Counted from the first letter of the stretch, positions 1-8,893 are shown. The stretch: 21,923 nucleotides of DNA from Bacteroidales bacterium UBA4912 (GCA_002398875.1 DHCC01000052.1:646-22568), one strand, 5' to 3'. A program made the numbers and translations. The notes: a model not told the origin generated them from the letters alone.

Positions 1-2298
1 CAGGTGATGCAGGAAGTCATGAAATACAACAATCAGGGAATGTCTCAGCAACAGATATTCCTTGAACTGAGCAAGAAAGGCGTTACGGCCACCCAGCTGC
101 AGCGGATCCGGGAACGGTACAATCAGGAAAACACCCCGACGAGCCCGTTAGAATCGAATTACGATGCACAGCAAAACCTGGACAGGGCTTTACCCGATAT
201 ACAACCTGCGGAAAGAATAAACCCCAACGACACCATCCCTCCCGAAAAACGTATTTTCGGGCAGGATTTTTTCTCCCGGGAAAACCTGACTTTCGCTCCC
301 AACGTGAACATGCCTACCCCTGCGAATTATGTACTGGGGCCGGGCGACGAGGTCATTATCGACGTGTGGGGAGACTCGGAGCTGAACGTACGTTACACCG
401 TTACCCCCGACGGATACATCACTGTGCCGGGGCTGGGGCGGATCCAGCTCAGCGGAATGAACATTGATCAGGCAACCGGCCGTATCCGCAATGAGTTCTC
501 GGGTATCTATTCCGACCTCAATTCGAGCCAACCCCGTACTTTTCTCGCCCTCTCCGTGGGAAATACCCGTACCATAAAAGTCAATGTGATGGGTGAGGTA
601 ACCACCCCCGGAACGTATACGCTGACGTCCTTCTCATCAGCTTTCCATGCGCTGTACGCCGCCGGCGGCATAACACCCATCGGAAGTTTGCGCAACATCC
701 GCGTATTCCGGGGAGGTCGGGTGGCGGCCACGGTCGATTTATACGAATACCTTCTCAAAGGGAACAACATGAACGACATTTCCCTGCAGGACGGAGATAT
801 CGTGATGGTTGACCCTTACGTAGGGCTTGCCCAGATCGCCGGAGAAGTAAAACGTCCCATGAAATACGAGATGCGCCCCGATGAAACGCTTCAGGATGTT
901 CTTGGTTTTGCCGGTGGTTTCACGGGCGAAGCCTATAAGAACAACATCCAGGTAGACCGGAAGGGCGAATACGAGAAAGAAACCTTCACCGTAAATCAAA
1001 CCGGCTTTGCCTCCTTTATAGTACACGATGGCGACTCCATAACCGTATCCACCATACTCAACCGGTTCTCCAACATGGTGGAAATAAACGGTGCCGTTAA
1101 CCGTCCGGGACAATACGCCATCGGTGAGCAGCTCAGGACGGTGAAAGACCTGATAAATATCGCGCAGGGCCCTAAGGGAGATGCGTTTCTCAACCGTGCC
1201 TTGTTGTACCGCGACAAGGAGGACCTTACACGTACTGTAGAGTCCATAGACCTGAACGCCTTGTTGCAAAATCAGGCACAAGATATCCTTTTACAGAAAA
1301 ACGACCTGCTATACGTGCCGTCTCAATTTAGCATCAGTGACAGTTTAACCGTATTCGTAGGCGGAGAAGTACGCTTGCCCGGAAATTATCCATTTGCTTC
1401 CAACATGGAAATAGAAGATGTTATCCTTCAGGCCGGAGGGCTCAAGGAATCCGCTTCCGTAGCACGCGTGGATGTCTTCAGGAGGATTAAGGATCCCACA
1501 AGTACAGTACAGACGAACCTATCTGGAGAGACATTCTCTTTCGCCCTTAAAGACGGCCTGATCGTTTCGGGAGATAGACCGTTCACCCTGCAGCCTTTTG
1601 ATCAGATTATCGTGCGTCGTTCGCCCGGTTATGAGGTTCAGCAGAACATAACGGTTACCGGAGAGGTCCTGTTCGAGGGGCAATATGCCAAAGTAACCAA
1701 GGACGATCGCCTGTCATCGGTTATCCAACGGGCAGGCGGGCTTACCGACTACGCGTATCCTAAAGGGGCAAGACTTTTACGGCAGTTAAACAATGAAGAA
1801 GTTAAGCGCATTAAAGATGCCCTGAAAACAAAAGCCCAGATGGATAAGATAAATACCGACTCGTTGAATATCGACGAACTGGATTTACGCAACCAGTACG
1901 TGGGTATTGATCTGGAAAGGGCTATAAAAAAACCCGGCGGTGACGACGATATAGTGCTGAGAGCAGGCGATGTGATTTCAATTCCGCAATACGAAGGTAC
2001 CGTGAAGATTTCAGGAGGCGTGCTTTATCCGAACACGGTTACCTACAACAAACGGATGAGCTTGGATAGTTACATTCGTCAGGCAGGAGGATATTCACGT
2101 CTGGCTATGAAAAGCAGGCCGTTCGTCGTTTATATGAACGGGAAGGTCGCTACCGGACGGTGGGCCAGGATAGAACCCGGATGCGAGATTGTAGTGCCGG
2201 AAAGACCGGAAAGAGAACCTCTGTCGCTGCAAGGCATACTGGGAATTTCAACCAGCCTCGCGTCTATAGCCTTGTTAATTTCAAATCTGGTAAAATAG
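1..2298 (+). CDS. SLBB-repeat polysaccharide export protein (Wza-like), 5' partial
   Basis: Outer-membrane/periplasmic exporter that would form the channel through which the finished polymer leaves the cell. The reading frame is open to the window edge and no signal peptide is visible, so the true start lies upstream; the GTG at 4 is only the first possible start inside the window. Numbering from there, a Poly_export domain spans about residues 107-190 (LGPGDEVIIDVWGD, then a PDGYITVPGLG segment). It is followed by six beta-grasp SLBB repeats that begin with similar G-E-V-x-x-P-G-x-Y strands near residues 191, 276, 354, 447, 545 and 665. The last ~25 residues are hydrophobic, as in Wza-type proteins whose C-terminal helix crosses the outer membrane. 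The gene ends 7 bp before the chain-length gene, so the two are probably co-transcribed. It is clearly GC-richer than the genes after position 2700. Family assignment is firm; the polymer exported is inferred from context. Confidence 0.93.
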   Translation, partial: QVMQEVMKYNNQGMSQQQIFLELSKKGVTATQLQRIRERYNQENTPTSPLESNYDAQQNLDRALPDIQPAERINPNDTIPPEKRIFGQDFFSRENLTFAPNVNMPTPANYVLGPGDEVIIDVWGDSELNVRYTVTPDGYITVPGLGRIQLSGMNIDQATGRIRNEFSGIYSDLNSSQPRTFLALSVGNTRTIKVNVMGEVTTPGTYTLTSFSSAFHALYAAGGITPIGSLRNIRVFRGGRVAATVDLYEYLLKGNNMNDISLQDGDIVMVDPYVGLAQIAGEVKRPMKYEMRPDETLQDVLGFAGGFTGEAYKNNIQVDRKGEYEKETFTVNQTGFASFIVHDGDSITVSTILNRFSNMVEINGAVNRPGQYAIGEQLRTVKDLINIAQGPKGDAFLNRALLYRDKEDLTRTVESIDLNALLQNQAQDILLQKNDLLYVPSQFSISDSLTVFVGGEVRLPGNYPFASNMEIEDVILQAGGLKESASVARVDVFRRIKDPTSTVQTNLSGETFSFALKDGLIVSGDRPFTLQPFDQIIVRRSPGYEVQQNITVTGEVLFEGQYAKVTKDDRLSSVIQRAGGLTDYAYPKGARLLRQLNNEEVKRIKDALKTKAQMDKINTDSLNIDELDLRNQYVGIDLERAIKKPGGDDDIVLRAGDVISIPQYEGTVKISGGVLYPNTVTYNKRMSLDSYIRQAGGYSRLAMKSRPFVVYMNGKVATGRWARIEPGCEIVVPERPEREPLSLQGILGISTSLASIALLISNLVK

Positions 2299-2305
2299 GG
2301 TAAAT

Positions 2306-3439
2306 ATGGAAGAAAGAACAATTATGCCTACCCCCGGTTCGGATGAGATCGATTTAAAAGACCTTATCGTTCAACTCTGGAAAAAACGAAAGTTTATATT
2401 GATGGTAACCGGAGTGTTTTTGCTGTTAGGGGTTTTTATCGCTTTTACTTCGCCAGTGAAATATACCGCAGAGAGTGTCATTCTTCCGCAAAGTAACAGA
2501 CAAAACTCTATGGGAAATCTGGGAGGTCTCGCCTCTATTGTTGGTGTAAACATGGGGACTGCAGTTATGACGGAAGGGAGTATTTCCACGGCAATTTACC
2601 CTCAAATACTTAATAGTCTGCCTTTTATACGGGAAATCATGGAAACACCTATTGTAGTAGAAAAATCTAACGGTAAAGAAATAACGCTGTATGAATATTA
2701 TACCCATAAAAAATATAAAGAAACCAATGTCTTAGAAGTTGTAAAAAAGTACACTATCGGATTACCAGGGACCCTTGTATCGGTTTTTCGAGCATCGAAG
2801 GATTTACAAGAAACAAATATTAATAAAGAAATAACACCTAACAACACTAGTATTGTACAGATTACTAATCAAGAACAGGCAGTATTCAATGTCATAAGAG
2901 GTTCCATTCAGTATGGATACAATGCAAAAGAGGGGGTCATCAAGTTGGGTTATACTTTCCCCGAACCGTTTGCTGCGGCTCAGGTAAGCGAACAATTGCA
3001 TAAGTCGCTTGAAAAATACGTAATAAACTACAAAACAGAAAAAGTACAGGAAAACCTAGCTTTTGTTGAGCAAAGTTTTGCAGAAGCCCGAAAAGACTTT
3101 TTAAAGAAACAAGCCAACCTTGCCGCTTTCCAGGATGCCAATAGGGGATTAATAACTGCAACCGGAAGAACAACGGAGACCCGCCTAAGAAGCGAGCATG
3201 ACATAGCCTTTACTATTTATAATGAACTTGCAAAACAAGTAGAGCAAACTAAATTAAGTGTGAAAGAAGAGAAACCTGTTTTAACCGTTATAAACCCGGT
3301 TATTGTTCCATTAGCTAAAAGTGCTCCTTCGAGAGGGAAAATTATTATTGTTTTTACACTATTAGGTATAGTTTTTGCTACTATATGGGTGTTAATAAAA
3401 CCATTCTTTCAGGAAATCATAAGAAATGTGAGAGATTAG
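2306..3439 (+). CDS. Wzz-type chain-length determinant / polysaccharide co-polymerase
   Basis: Inner-membrane protein expected to control polymer chain length and couple synthesis to the outer-membrane exporter. A short cytoplasmic N-terminus (DLKDLIVQLWKKRKF) leads into a first membrane helix at about residues 29-48. A periplasmic region containing charged, coiled-coil-like helices (about residues 230-320) follows, then a proline-containing segment (NPVIVPLAKSAPSRGK) and a second membrane helix at about 345-366. This is the two-helix layout of the Wzz family. At 377 residues there is no room for a cytoplasmic BY-kinase domain with Walker motifs, so it is a kinase-less version. The ATG at 2306 follows the exporter stop by 7 bp; an in-frame ATG at 2324 is a possible alternative start. 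The 3' end lies 7 bp from the stop of the convergent lipoprotein gene. Confidence 0.9.
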   Translation: MEERTIMPTPGSDEIDLKDLIVQLWKKRKFILMVTGVFLLLGVFIAFTSPVKYTAESVILPQSNRQNSMGNLGGLASIVGVNMGTAVMTEGSISTAIYPQILNSLPFIREIMETPIVVEKSNGKEITLYEYYTHKKYKETNVLEVVKKYTIGLPGTLVSVFRASKDLQETNINKEITPNNTSIVQITNQEQAVFNVIRGSIQYGYNAKEGVIKLGYTFPEPFAAAQVSEQLHKSLEKYVINYKTEKVQENLAFVEQSFAEARKDFLKKQANLAAFQDANRGLITATGRTTETRLRSEHDIAFTIYNELAKQVEQTKLSVKEEKPVLTVINPVIVPLAKSAPSRGKIIIVFTLLGIVFATIWVLIKPFFQEIIRNVRD

Positions 3440-3446
3440 ACCATTC

Positions 3447-4709
3447 TCATTTCATAAAAAGAGCCATATCACCCGGAGTGAGTTTAAACTCTTCTTTTAT
3501 AAGTGCGGCGGGAATAATTCTTCCATTTTTTAGGATCAACTTTGTTTGAGAATCTCCCTCGACTTTCACGGCAATCTCATTTTTCAAGTTGTTATTCTGA
3601 ATCATTAAAAACTTGCTTGATAAGTTCTCCATTTCAGATATCAATGCATTACCGCCTTCTATTCTCAAAGATTTTATATAAGATGGATAAGAGGTAAACG
3701 CACTTGCCTCTTCTGGTATTGAGCCATAATGGCCAACCTTAGTTACATGCGATGACATGAAAACATAAGAAAGTGCGTGAACTTCTTTATTTAGTTCTTG
3801 CAATAAATAATATTCTTTGGTTTTATTGCCGTTTCTATCTATTGGAGCAGATATGTAGTGTTCTTTGTTAGGAATTCTATAAGTAAAATATTGAATTCCT
3901 TTTGCTCCATAAGCTAAGTTGGAATAAACTTGTAAACGCAAATGTTCTATAGTGGGAACTGGATACCCCCAATGAGAACTTGTTAAAGCAAAAGCCCAAA
4001 AGGGAATATCCGCTTTTAACGTTTCATCTCTTATAGTTTCAAGATTTGCATACCAATTGAATCTTAGTATGTTTCCATCCCCAATTATGGGATAATGATC
4101 AAAAGAAAGAACTTTTAAAGGAATTTCGTTAATAAAACGTTGGACATATTCAATGTAAGTGTTGGCACCATATGACCGTGGAGGTTCATAGTTAGGGATC
4201 AGATTAATGTAACAAAATCGTGAATTATCTAATTTCTCTATTTTAGCAGCTAAGTCTTTTAATTCAGGGATTAAACTTGTTGAAGGCTCATCTCTTAAAA
4301 AATATCCGGCATTTGCAGGATGATTTATGAATTTTTTCACTGTTTCCTCCGTCCTTGTTCTTAGCTCGGGAGTCCATATGAAAATCTTCATCCCTACTTT
4401 TTGTGCTAAATCTAGCGCTTTCTGAAGGCTGTCGATATTTGACAGACCACCAAGACTTAATGTAAGACCAGCATTTCGAGCTTCCTTAATCCGTTCAAGA
4501 TTAAGGTTCCTCGCAGATATAGCCTCCCAACCCAATATAGGAAAAACTGCAGTATCCTTCAATAGAGAATACGAAGATAAATTAATCCCATTTAGTTGTT
4601 CCTCAATACTTTTTGCTTTTACATAGGCAGGCTGTATCTCATCTATTACATCGATTAGACAACTTATAAAAAACAAAGGAATTAATAAAATTAACGGAAT
4701 CCTTTTCAT
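3447..4709 (-). CDS. Lipoprotein with a glycoside-hydrolase-like TIM barrel
   Basis: The only minus-strand gene, set between the chain-length and flippase genes. The N-terminus is a lipoprotein signal: a Lys/Arg start, a hydrophobic stretch and a FFISC lipobox with Cys17. The body looks like a (beta/alpha)8 hydrolase: GYFLRDEPS at residues 135-143, where Glu141 resembles the acid/base residue after strand 4; SFDHYP at 202-207; FWAF at 238-241; and GAKGIQYFTYRIP at 268-280. A beta-rich C-terminal domain follows (about 345-420). The glutamate normally found as nucleophile on strand 7 is not evident near FWAFALTSSHWGY, so activity is uncertain. It resembles GH42/clan-A-like lipoproteins of Bacteroidota, but I cannot name a family. 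Given its position it may trim, release or sense the polymer at the cell surface; that is inference. A promoter-like element lies just upstream, suggesting independent transcription. Confidence 0.85.
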   Translation of the reverse strand: MKRIPLILLIPLFFISCLIDVIDEIQPAYVKAKSIEEQLNGINLSSYSLLKDTAVFPILGWEAISARNLNLERIKEARNAGLTLSLGGLSNIDSLQKALDLAQKVGMKIFIWTPELRTRTEETVKKFINHPANAGYFLRDEPSTSLIPELKDLAAKIEKLDNSRFCYINLIPNYEPPRSYGANTYIEYVQRFINEIPLKVLSFDHYPIIGDGNILRFNWYANLETIRDETLKADIPFWAFALTSSHWGYPVPTIEHLRLQVYSNLAYGAKGIQYFTYRIPNKEHYISAPIDRNGNKTKEYYLLQELNKEVHALSYVFMSSHVTKVGHYGSIPEEASAFTSYPSYIKSLRIEGGNALISEMENLSSKFLMIQNNNLKNEIAVKVEGDSQTKLILKNGRIIPAALIKEEFKLTPGDMALFMK

Positions 4710-4728
4710 AAGAATTATTTTGGAAATG

Positions 4729-4736
4729 CAAATTTA
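4729..4736 (-). promoter_or_regulatory. Candidate Bacteroidota -7 promoter element for the lipoprotein gene
   Basis: Read on the minus strand this is TAAATTTG followed by C, an exact match to the TAnnTTTG -7 element of Bacteroidota. It ends 19 bp before the ATG at 4709, so the transcript leader would be only about a dozen bases. No convincing -33 element is visible at the expected distance, so confidence is moderate. Confidence 0.4.
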
Positions 4737-4828
4737 ATAAATAATTCTTCTCAATAAGATATTTTAATTAGTTTCTTTGACAATAATTATCTCCTTTAAA
4801 ATATTGTGTTGAATGAGTTTTTTTGTTG

Positions 4829-4836
4829 TATTTTTG
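4829..4836 (+). promoter_or_regulatory. Candidate Bacteroidota -7 promoter element for the flippase operon
   Basis: TATTTTTG followed by T matches TAnnTTTG exactly. An ATTG at 4803-4806 sits 22 bp upstream and could serve as a loose -33 element. The start codon at 4857 is 20 bp downstream, predicting a very short leader. With the opposing element at 4729-4736 this makes the 147-bp gap a divergent promoter region. Confidence 0.5.
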
Positions 4837-4856
4837 TAACAACAATAATGCGATAA

Positions 4857-6395
4857 ATGGACAAATCACAAAATACGAAACGCATAACCCAAAACACCCT
4901 TCTCCTTTATTTCAGGATGGGTATCACTATGTTAGTTTCATTGTACACGTCCAGAGTTGTTCTTAATACACTCGGTGTGGAAGACTTTGGTATATATAAT
5001 GTGGTTGGTGGATTTGTAACCATGTTTGGTTTTTTGAACAGCGCTATGAGTTCATCTACTCAGCGATTTTTATCTTTCGAAATTGGCAAGAACGATCCAA
5101 TAAAACTACATAGAGTATTTGTCATGAGTGTGAATATCCATTTTCTCATAGCATTGGTTATGCTGATTTTGGCAGAAACATTGGGTTTGTGGTTCGTGAA
5201 TGCAAAATTAACTATTCCTATTGAACGAATGAATGCAGCACTTTGGGTATATCATTGTTCAGTATTATCTATGTTGTTGACAGTAATAAGTGTTCCGTAT
5301 AATGCCCTAATAATCGCTCATGAAAAAATGAATGCTTTTGCCTGGTTAAGCATTCTTGAAGTAACTTTAAAGTTAATTATCGTTTTCTTACTTACAAGTT
5401 TCGGTTTTGATAAATTGAAGTTCTACGCGATTTTAATTTTTATTGTATCCATAATAATTAGGCTAGCATACGGAGTTTATTGCAAAAGTAAATTTAAAGA
5501 ATCAACATTTACTTTTTTCTGGGATAAATCCATGTATAAAGAATTAATTAGTTTTGCCGGATGGAACCTATGGGGTGGGATTGCATATTTAATAAGGGGA
5601 CAAGGCGTGAATATACTGCTTAACATGTTTTTCGGTCCTGTTGTAAATGCAGCAAGAGGAATTTCGTTCCAAATAAATAATGTCCTGAATCAATTTGTTT
5701 CAAACTTACAAACTGCAATAAAACCTCAAATAATAAAGCAGTATGCAGCAGGTAATTTAACAAATATGCATTATCTTGTTTTTCAAGGCTCCAAATATTC
5801 ATTTTTCTTATTACTTTGCATTTCTATTCCTGTTTTGTTTGAGACAGAAATTATTCTGAAAGTGTGGCTTAAAACTGTTCCTGATTATACAATTGTATTT
5901 ACGCGACTTGTAATAATAAATACACTGATTGATTCTATATCAGGCACGCTTATGACGGCAGCACAAGCGTCAGGAAAAGTTAAATTATATCAAAGTATAG
6001 TTGGAGGGCTATTAATTCTTAACTTCCCCATCTCATACATCTTCCTTAAAATGGGCTATGAGCCGCAAATAACACTATATATAAGTATAATCATTTATCT
6101 AATAGCATTATTGTCAAGATTAATAATACTTAAAAAACTCGTCCAATTAAATATAAAGAAATTCATAAACCAAGTAGTCTTAAGATGCACAGTTGTCACT
6201 ATTTGTTCCATAGCATTGCCTTTCGTGTTATATAATAATATACACTCATCTTTCACAAGATTCATGCTTGTTACATTCATCTCAATAATAAACACTTTAA
6301 TATTTATTTATTTTATAGGTTTAGGAAAAAGAGATAAGACAAAGATCATTCAATATCTTTCAAACTATATTAATACTAAGAAGTTTAAACTCTAA
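4857..6395 (+). CDS. wzx: Wzx-type lipid-linked oligosaccharide flippase
   Basis: Polytopic membrane protein of the polysaccharide-synthesis/MATE-like flippase superfamily. It would move the undecaprenyl-linked repeat unit from the cytoplasmic to the periplasmic face. The N-terminal region (TQNTLLLYFRMGIT at 11-24, then RVVLNTLGVEDFGIYNVVGG at 33-52) is characteristic of Bacteroidota O-antigen/capsule flippases. Hydrophobic segments recur along the whole 512 residues, consistent with twelve or more membrane helices, and the length is normal for the family. The ATG at 4857 is preceded by the tiny frame ATG-CGA-TAA at 4848-4856, which stops directly before it, so no longer start exists. It is the first gene after the divergent promoter region. 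Substrate cannot be read from sequence. Confidence 0.92.
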   Translation: MDKSQNTKRITQNTLLLYFRMGITMLVSLYTSRVVLNTLGVEDFGIYNVVGGFVTMFGFLNSAMSSSTQRFLSFEIGKNDPIKLHRVFVMSVNIHFLIALVMLILAETLGLWFVNAKLTIPIERMNAALWVYHCSVLSMLLTVISVPYNALIIAHEKMNAFAWLSILEVTLKLIIVFLLTSFGFDKLKFYAILIFIVSIIIRLAYGVYCKSKFKESTFTFFWDKSMYKELISFAGWNLWGGIAYLIRGQGVNILLNMFFGPVVNAARGISFQINNVLNQFVSNLQTAIKPQIIKQYAAGNLTNMHYLVFQGSKYSFFLLLCISIPVLFETEIILKVWLKTVPDYTIVFTRLVIINTLIDSISGTLMTAAQASGKVKLYQSIVGGLLILNFPISYIFLKMGYEPQITLYISIIIYLIALLSRLIILKKLVQLNIKKFINQVVLRCTVVTICSIALPFVLYNNIHSSFTRFMLVTFISIINTLIFIYFIGLGKRDKTKIIQYLSNYINTKKFKL

Positions 6396-6496
6396 ATGTT
6401 CAATTGTTTATATCCATCTTTTTATATTAGCATCCTGATCAGATATAGGAAAAGGTATAAAAAATCGAGCAAGTAGAAATTTATTACGCTAAAGTC

Positions 6497-7519
6497 ATGA
6501 TTAGAAAAATTTTAAAAATTGTCAAAGAAAAGTTATTCAAAGTCCTTTATGTCTTTTTTATTAAGACAGCGTCTAAAAGTCCATTTGCATCATCATTATA
6601 TTATTTATTTATTTCAAGAAAATTTCATAACGAACATTATGTAATGCTTAATGGGATAAGAAAAAATCTTATGGATAAAAGTAATATAGGAAACTTTAGA
6701 CGAAATATACACAGATTAGAGAAAGGTTTAATTACAAGACCTCCAAAACCGGTGTTCGCACAGGATTATATAATTAATACTGTCGAAGTATTGCATGAAC
6801 TATATAATTCCGATATAGATAGGAACACAATCAATTGGGCTGTAGGCATTCTTACTGAATATTTTAGTATATCTCCTTTTACCGAAATAAACCAAAAAGC
6901 AAAAAAAATATTCCAAAGCCTTGGTATTAAAGGAACACAGAATATGCCTAAAACCTTTCATGCTAATAACAGAATTAATTCTCAAGTAACATATACAGAT
7001 TTTTTAGCATTGAATAAACAACGGAGATCTATAAGATACTTTGAAAACATATCAGTTCCTCGCGAGTTAATAGAAAAAGCGGTTATAGCTGCCTTAGAAG
7101 CTCCTAGCGCTTGCAACAGACAACCTTTCACCTTCAGAGTGGTAGATGATCCTATATTGCTATCCAAAGTCCTTCAATTACCATTAGGTGCCAAGACTTT
7201 TTCTGATCAGATTAAAATGATGATTTTTGTTATTGGAGATCAAAGTAATTATTTTAGTGAGCGTGACAAACATCTTATTTACATTGACAGTTCATTAGTA
7301 ACAATGAATTTTATTTTAGCATTAGAAACACTAAAACTATCTTCTTGTATTATTAACTGGGGTGATATTCAAAAAAGCAATTCAAAACTTAAAGAGATTC
7401 TGACACTTGAGGATTGGGAGCAGTGCGTATTATCAATTGCTGTTGGATATGCTGCCTCCGATTGTGGGGTTGCTTCATCATTAAAAAAAAATGTACAAAC
7501 CGTTATAAAATACAATTAA
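6497..7519 (+). CDS. Nitroreductase-family flavoprotein with long N-terminal extension
   Basis: The C-terminal half (about residues 168-325) is a nitroreductase-like FMN domain: NKQRRSIRYF at 173-182, the APSACNRQPFTF signature at 202-213, a dimer-helix region around IDSSLVTMNFILALETL at 263-279 and a closing IAVGYA at 314-319. Nitroreductases bind FMN and reduce diverse substrates with NAD(P)H. The first ~165 residues are an extension with FRRNIHRLEKGLITRPP at 67-83. I recall such extensions from nitroreductase-like proteins in polysaccharide loci, but their role is unknown. The gene stops 6 bp before a pyruvyl transferase-family gene, implying co-translation and a joint job, perhaps redox change of a sugar. 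The 101-bp gap upstream shows no clear promoter element, so it is probably read from the flippase promoter. Base composition is very AT-rich. Domain call is firm; the reaction is not known. Confidence 0.87.
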   Translation: MIRKILKIVKEKLFKVLYVFFIKTASKSPFASSLYYLFISRKFHNEHYVMLNGIRKNLMDKSNIGNFRRNIHRLEKGLITRPPKPVFAQDYIINTVEVLHELYNSDIDRNTINWAVGILTEYFSISPFTEINQKAKKIFQSLGIKGTQNMPKTFHANNRINSQVTYTDFLALNKQRRSIRYFENISVPRELIEKAVIAALEAPSACNRQPFTFRVVDDPILLSKVLQLPLGAKTFSDQIKMMIFVIGDQSNYFSERDKHLIYIDSSLVTMNFILALETLKLSSCIINWGDIQKSNSKLKEILTLEDWEQCVLSIAVGYAASDCGVASSLKKNVQTVIKYN

Positions 7520-7525
7520 TTAATT

Positions 7526-8677
7526 ATGATAATACAAATTGATGGAACGGGCACAGTAAATAAGGGAGCAGAGCTAATGCTATATGCAATCCTAGAACAA
7601 ATAGAGAAAAAAAAACCAAAAGCTAAGGTTATCTTCAACTCTTTTGATAAAAATACAATTGACACACAATTAGCATTCAAACACCCACTACGGCTAAATC
7701 ATTATATAAGGGCTTTGCTTTTCTATTTACATATTCCTGACTCATGGTTTTCAATTTATTATCCAAGAAAAAGAATAGATGTAGTTCTTGATGCGAGTGG
7801 ATTTCGTCATGGAGACCAGTGGCAACGTTCGGATGACTATTTAAGAAGATTAGAAAAGTACTATTCGAAATTAAAAAAATATAATACCAAGATAATTTTG
7901 CTACCTCAAGCATTTGGACCGTTTGAATCACTTTCAGGCAAAAAAAATGTGTCTATTCTGAACAAATATGTTGATCTAATTATTGCAAGAGAACACGTAT
8001 CAAAAGAATTTCTTATGCAGGCCGGTTGTGATAAAAATAAAGTACTTGAATTTCCGGACTTCACTGCACTCGTAAAAGGCGAAGTCCCTGAGACCTTAGG
8101 TTACTTGCATGATAGTGTTTGTATTATTCCTAATCAAAAAATGATTACCCACTCCAATCTTCAAATATCAGATTACATTGATTTTGTAAATAAAATCTTG
8201 GAGTTATGTAAACTACACGACAAGAAACTATTCTTATTGAATCACGAAGGTGAAGGAGATTTAAATATTTGCATGGAAATAAATAAAGGTATAAATGAAA
8301 AAATTCCTATTGTCACTGGATTAAATGCTAAGCAGATAAAAGGTATAATCGGCCAGTCTTATCTTGTTATCTCGTCCAGGTTTCATGGTGTCGCCAATGC
8401 GCTAAATCAGTCTATCCCTTGTTTTTCAACCAGTTGGAGTCACAAATACCAGCTTTTGTTCGAGGACTTTGAACTTAAAGATAACATTATTGATATAAGC
8501 AGTAAAAAAAGCGAAGCAATAAAAAGAATTAGTAGTCTCTTAGAGACTGAAAACAATAAACTTGTTAGAGAGAAACTTAAAATTAAAAGTAAAGAAATTA
8601 GAAATCATGTTGAAGAAATGTGGGATATTATTTGGAATATAATTAACGAAAAATGGTTTCATAGAGTTAATTCCTAG
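7526..8677 (+). CDS. Polysaccharide pyruvyl transferase family protein (first copy)
   Basis: Member of the CsaB/WcaK/ExoV-like family, which transfers pyruvate from phosphoenolpyruvate to a sugar to form a ketal; some members may act as other transferases. The visible layout is GT-B-like. An N-terminal glycine-containing loop with NKGAELM lies at 12-18, LPQAFGPF at 126-133 and AREHVS at 154-159. The C-terminal half carries the hallmark SSRFHGVANAL at 283-293 followed by STSWSHKYQ at 301-309. Length (383) is typical. It starts 6 bp after the nitroreductase-like gene. It is only distantly similar to the second family member at 13551, which has a different N-terminal motif, so it is not a recent duplicate. 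Acceptor sugar cannot be inferred. Confidence 0.88.
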   Translation: MIIQIDGTGTVNKGAELMLYAILEQIEKKKPKAKVIFNSFDKNTIDTQLAFKHPLRLNHYIRALLFYLHIPDSWFSIYYPRKRIDVVLDASGFRHGDQWQRSDDYLRRLEKYYSKLKKYNTKIILLPQAFGPFESLSGKKNVSILNKYVDLIIAREHVSKEFLMQAGCDKNKVLEFPDFTALVKGEVPETLGYLHDSVCIIPNQKMITHSNLQISDYIDFVNKILELCKLHDKKLFLLNHEGEGDLNICMEINKGINEKIPIVTGLNAKQIKGIIGQSYLVISSRFHGVANALNQSIPCFSTSWSHKYQLLFEDFELKDNIIDISSKKSEAIKRISSLLETENNKLVREKLKIKSKEIRNHVEEMWDIIWNIINEKWFHRVNS

Positions 8678-8885
8678 TTAACTTGAGTTCGATTTAATCA
8701 AACTAATATTCAATGATATAAGGATTTTAGCCCATCCTAGCTATATAAAGTTAATTATCAACAGATTCATGAAATTAATCTCAAGTAATCTTTCAAAACA
8801 GAAGCAAGCTTAATCGCCTAAATATATGGTCGTTACTCTTGAAAGTTTAAATCAAAGAAGCGCATTTTATTAGCAATATATTTTG

Positions 8886-8893
8886 TATCTTTG
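8886..8893 (+). promoter_or_regulatory. Candidate Bacteroidota -7 promoter element for ugd
   Basis: TATCTTTG followed by T is an exact TAnnTTTG match lying 26 bp before the ugd ATG. The surrounding 242-bp gap (8678-8919) is the longest in the window. It has stops in all frames and shows no other recognisable element. The -33 region (TTTT at 8865-8868) is only weakly similar to TTTG. It suggests a second transcription start within the locus. Confidence 0.5.

Noticed and set aside
385..394. AACGTACGTT palindrome resembling the inverted repeats of invertible Bacteroides capsule promoters
   Set aside because: It lies within the exporter coding sequence, and I found no second inverted copy flanking a promoter, so there is no invertible segment here.
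739..1281. 180-codon minus-strand open frame (and others at 190-531 and 507-779) inside the exporter gene
   Set aside because: Shadow frames of a GC-richer coding region; no domain, signal or start context supports them.
6396..6476. 26-codon frame starting directly after the flippase stop
   Set aside because: Begins with ATG but is short and Lys/Arg/Tyr-rich at its end, with no recognisable match; most likely chance in AT-rich spacer or a decayed remnant.
8681..8786. ACTTGAG (8681-8687) and CTCAAGT (8780-8786), a 7-bp inverted repeat in the ugd upstream gap
   Set aside because: Too short and 92 bp apart in AT-rich DNA; expected by chance, and no transposase or other element accompanies it.
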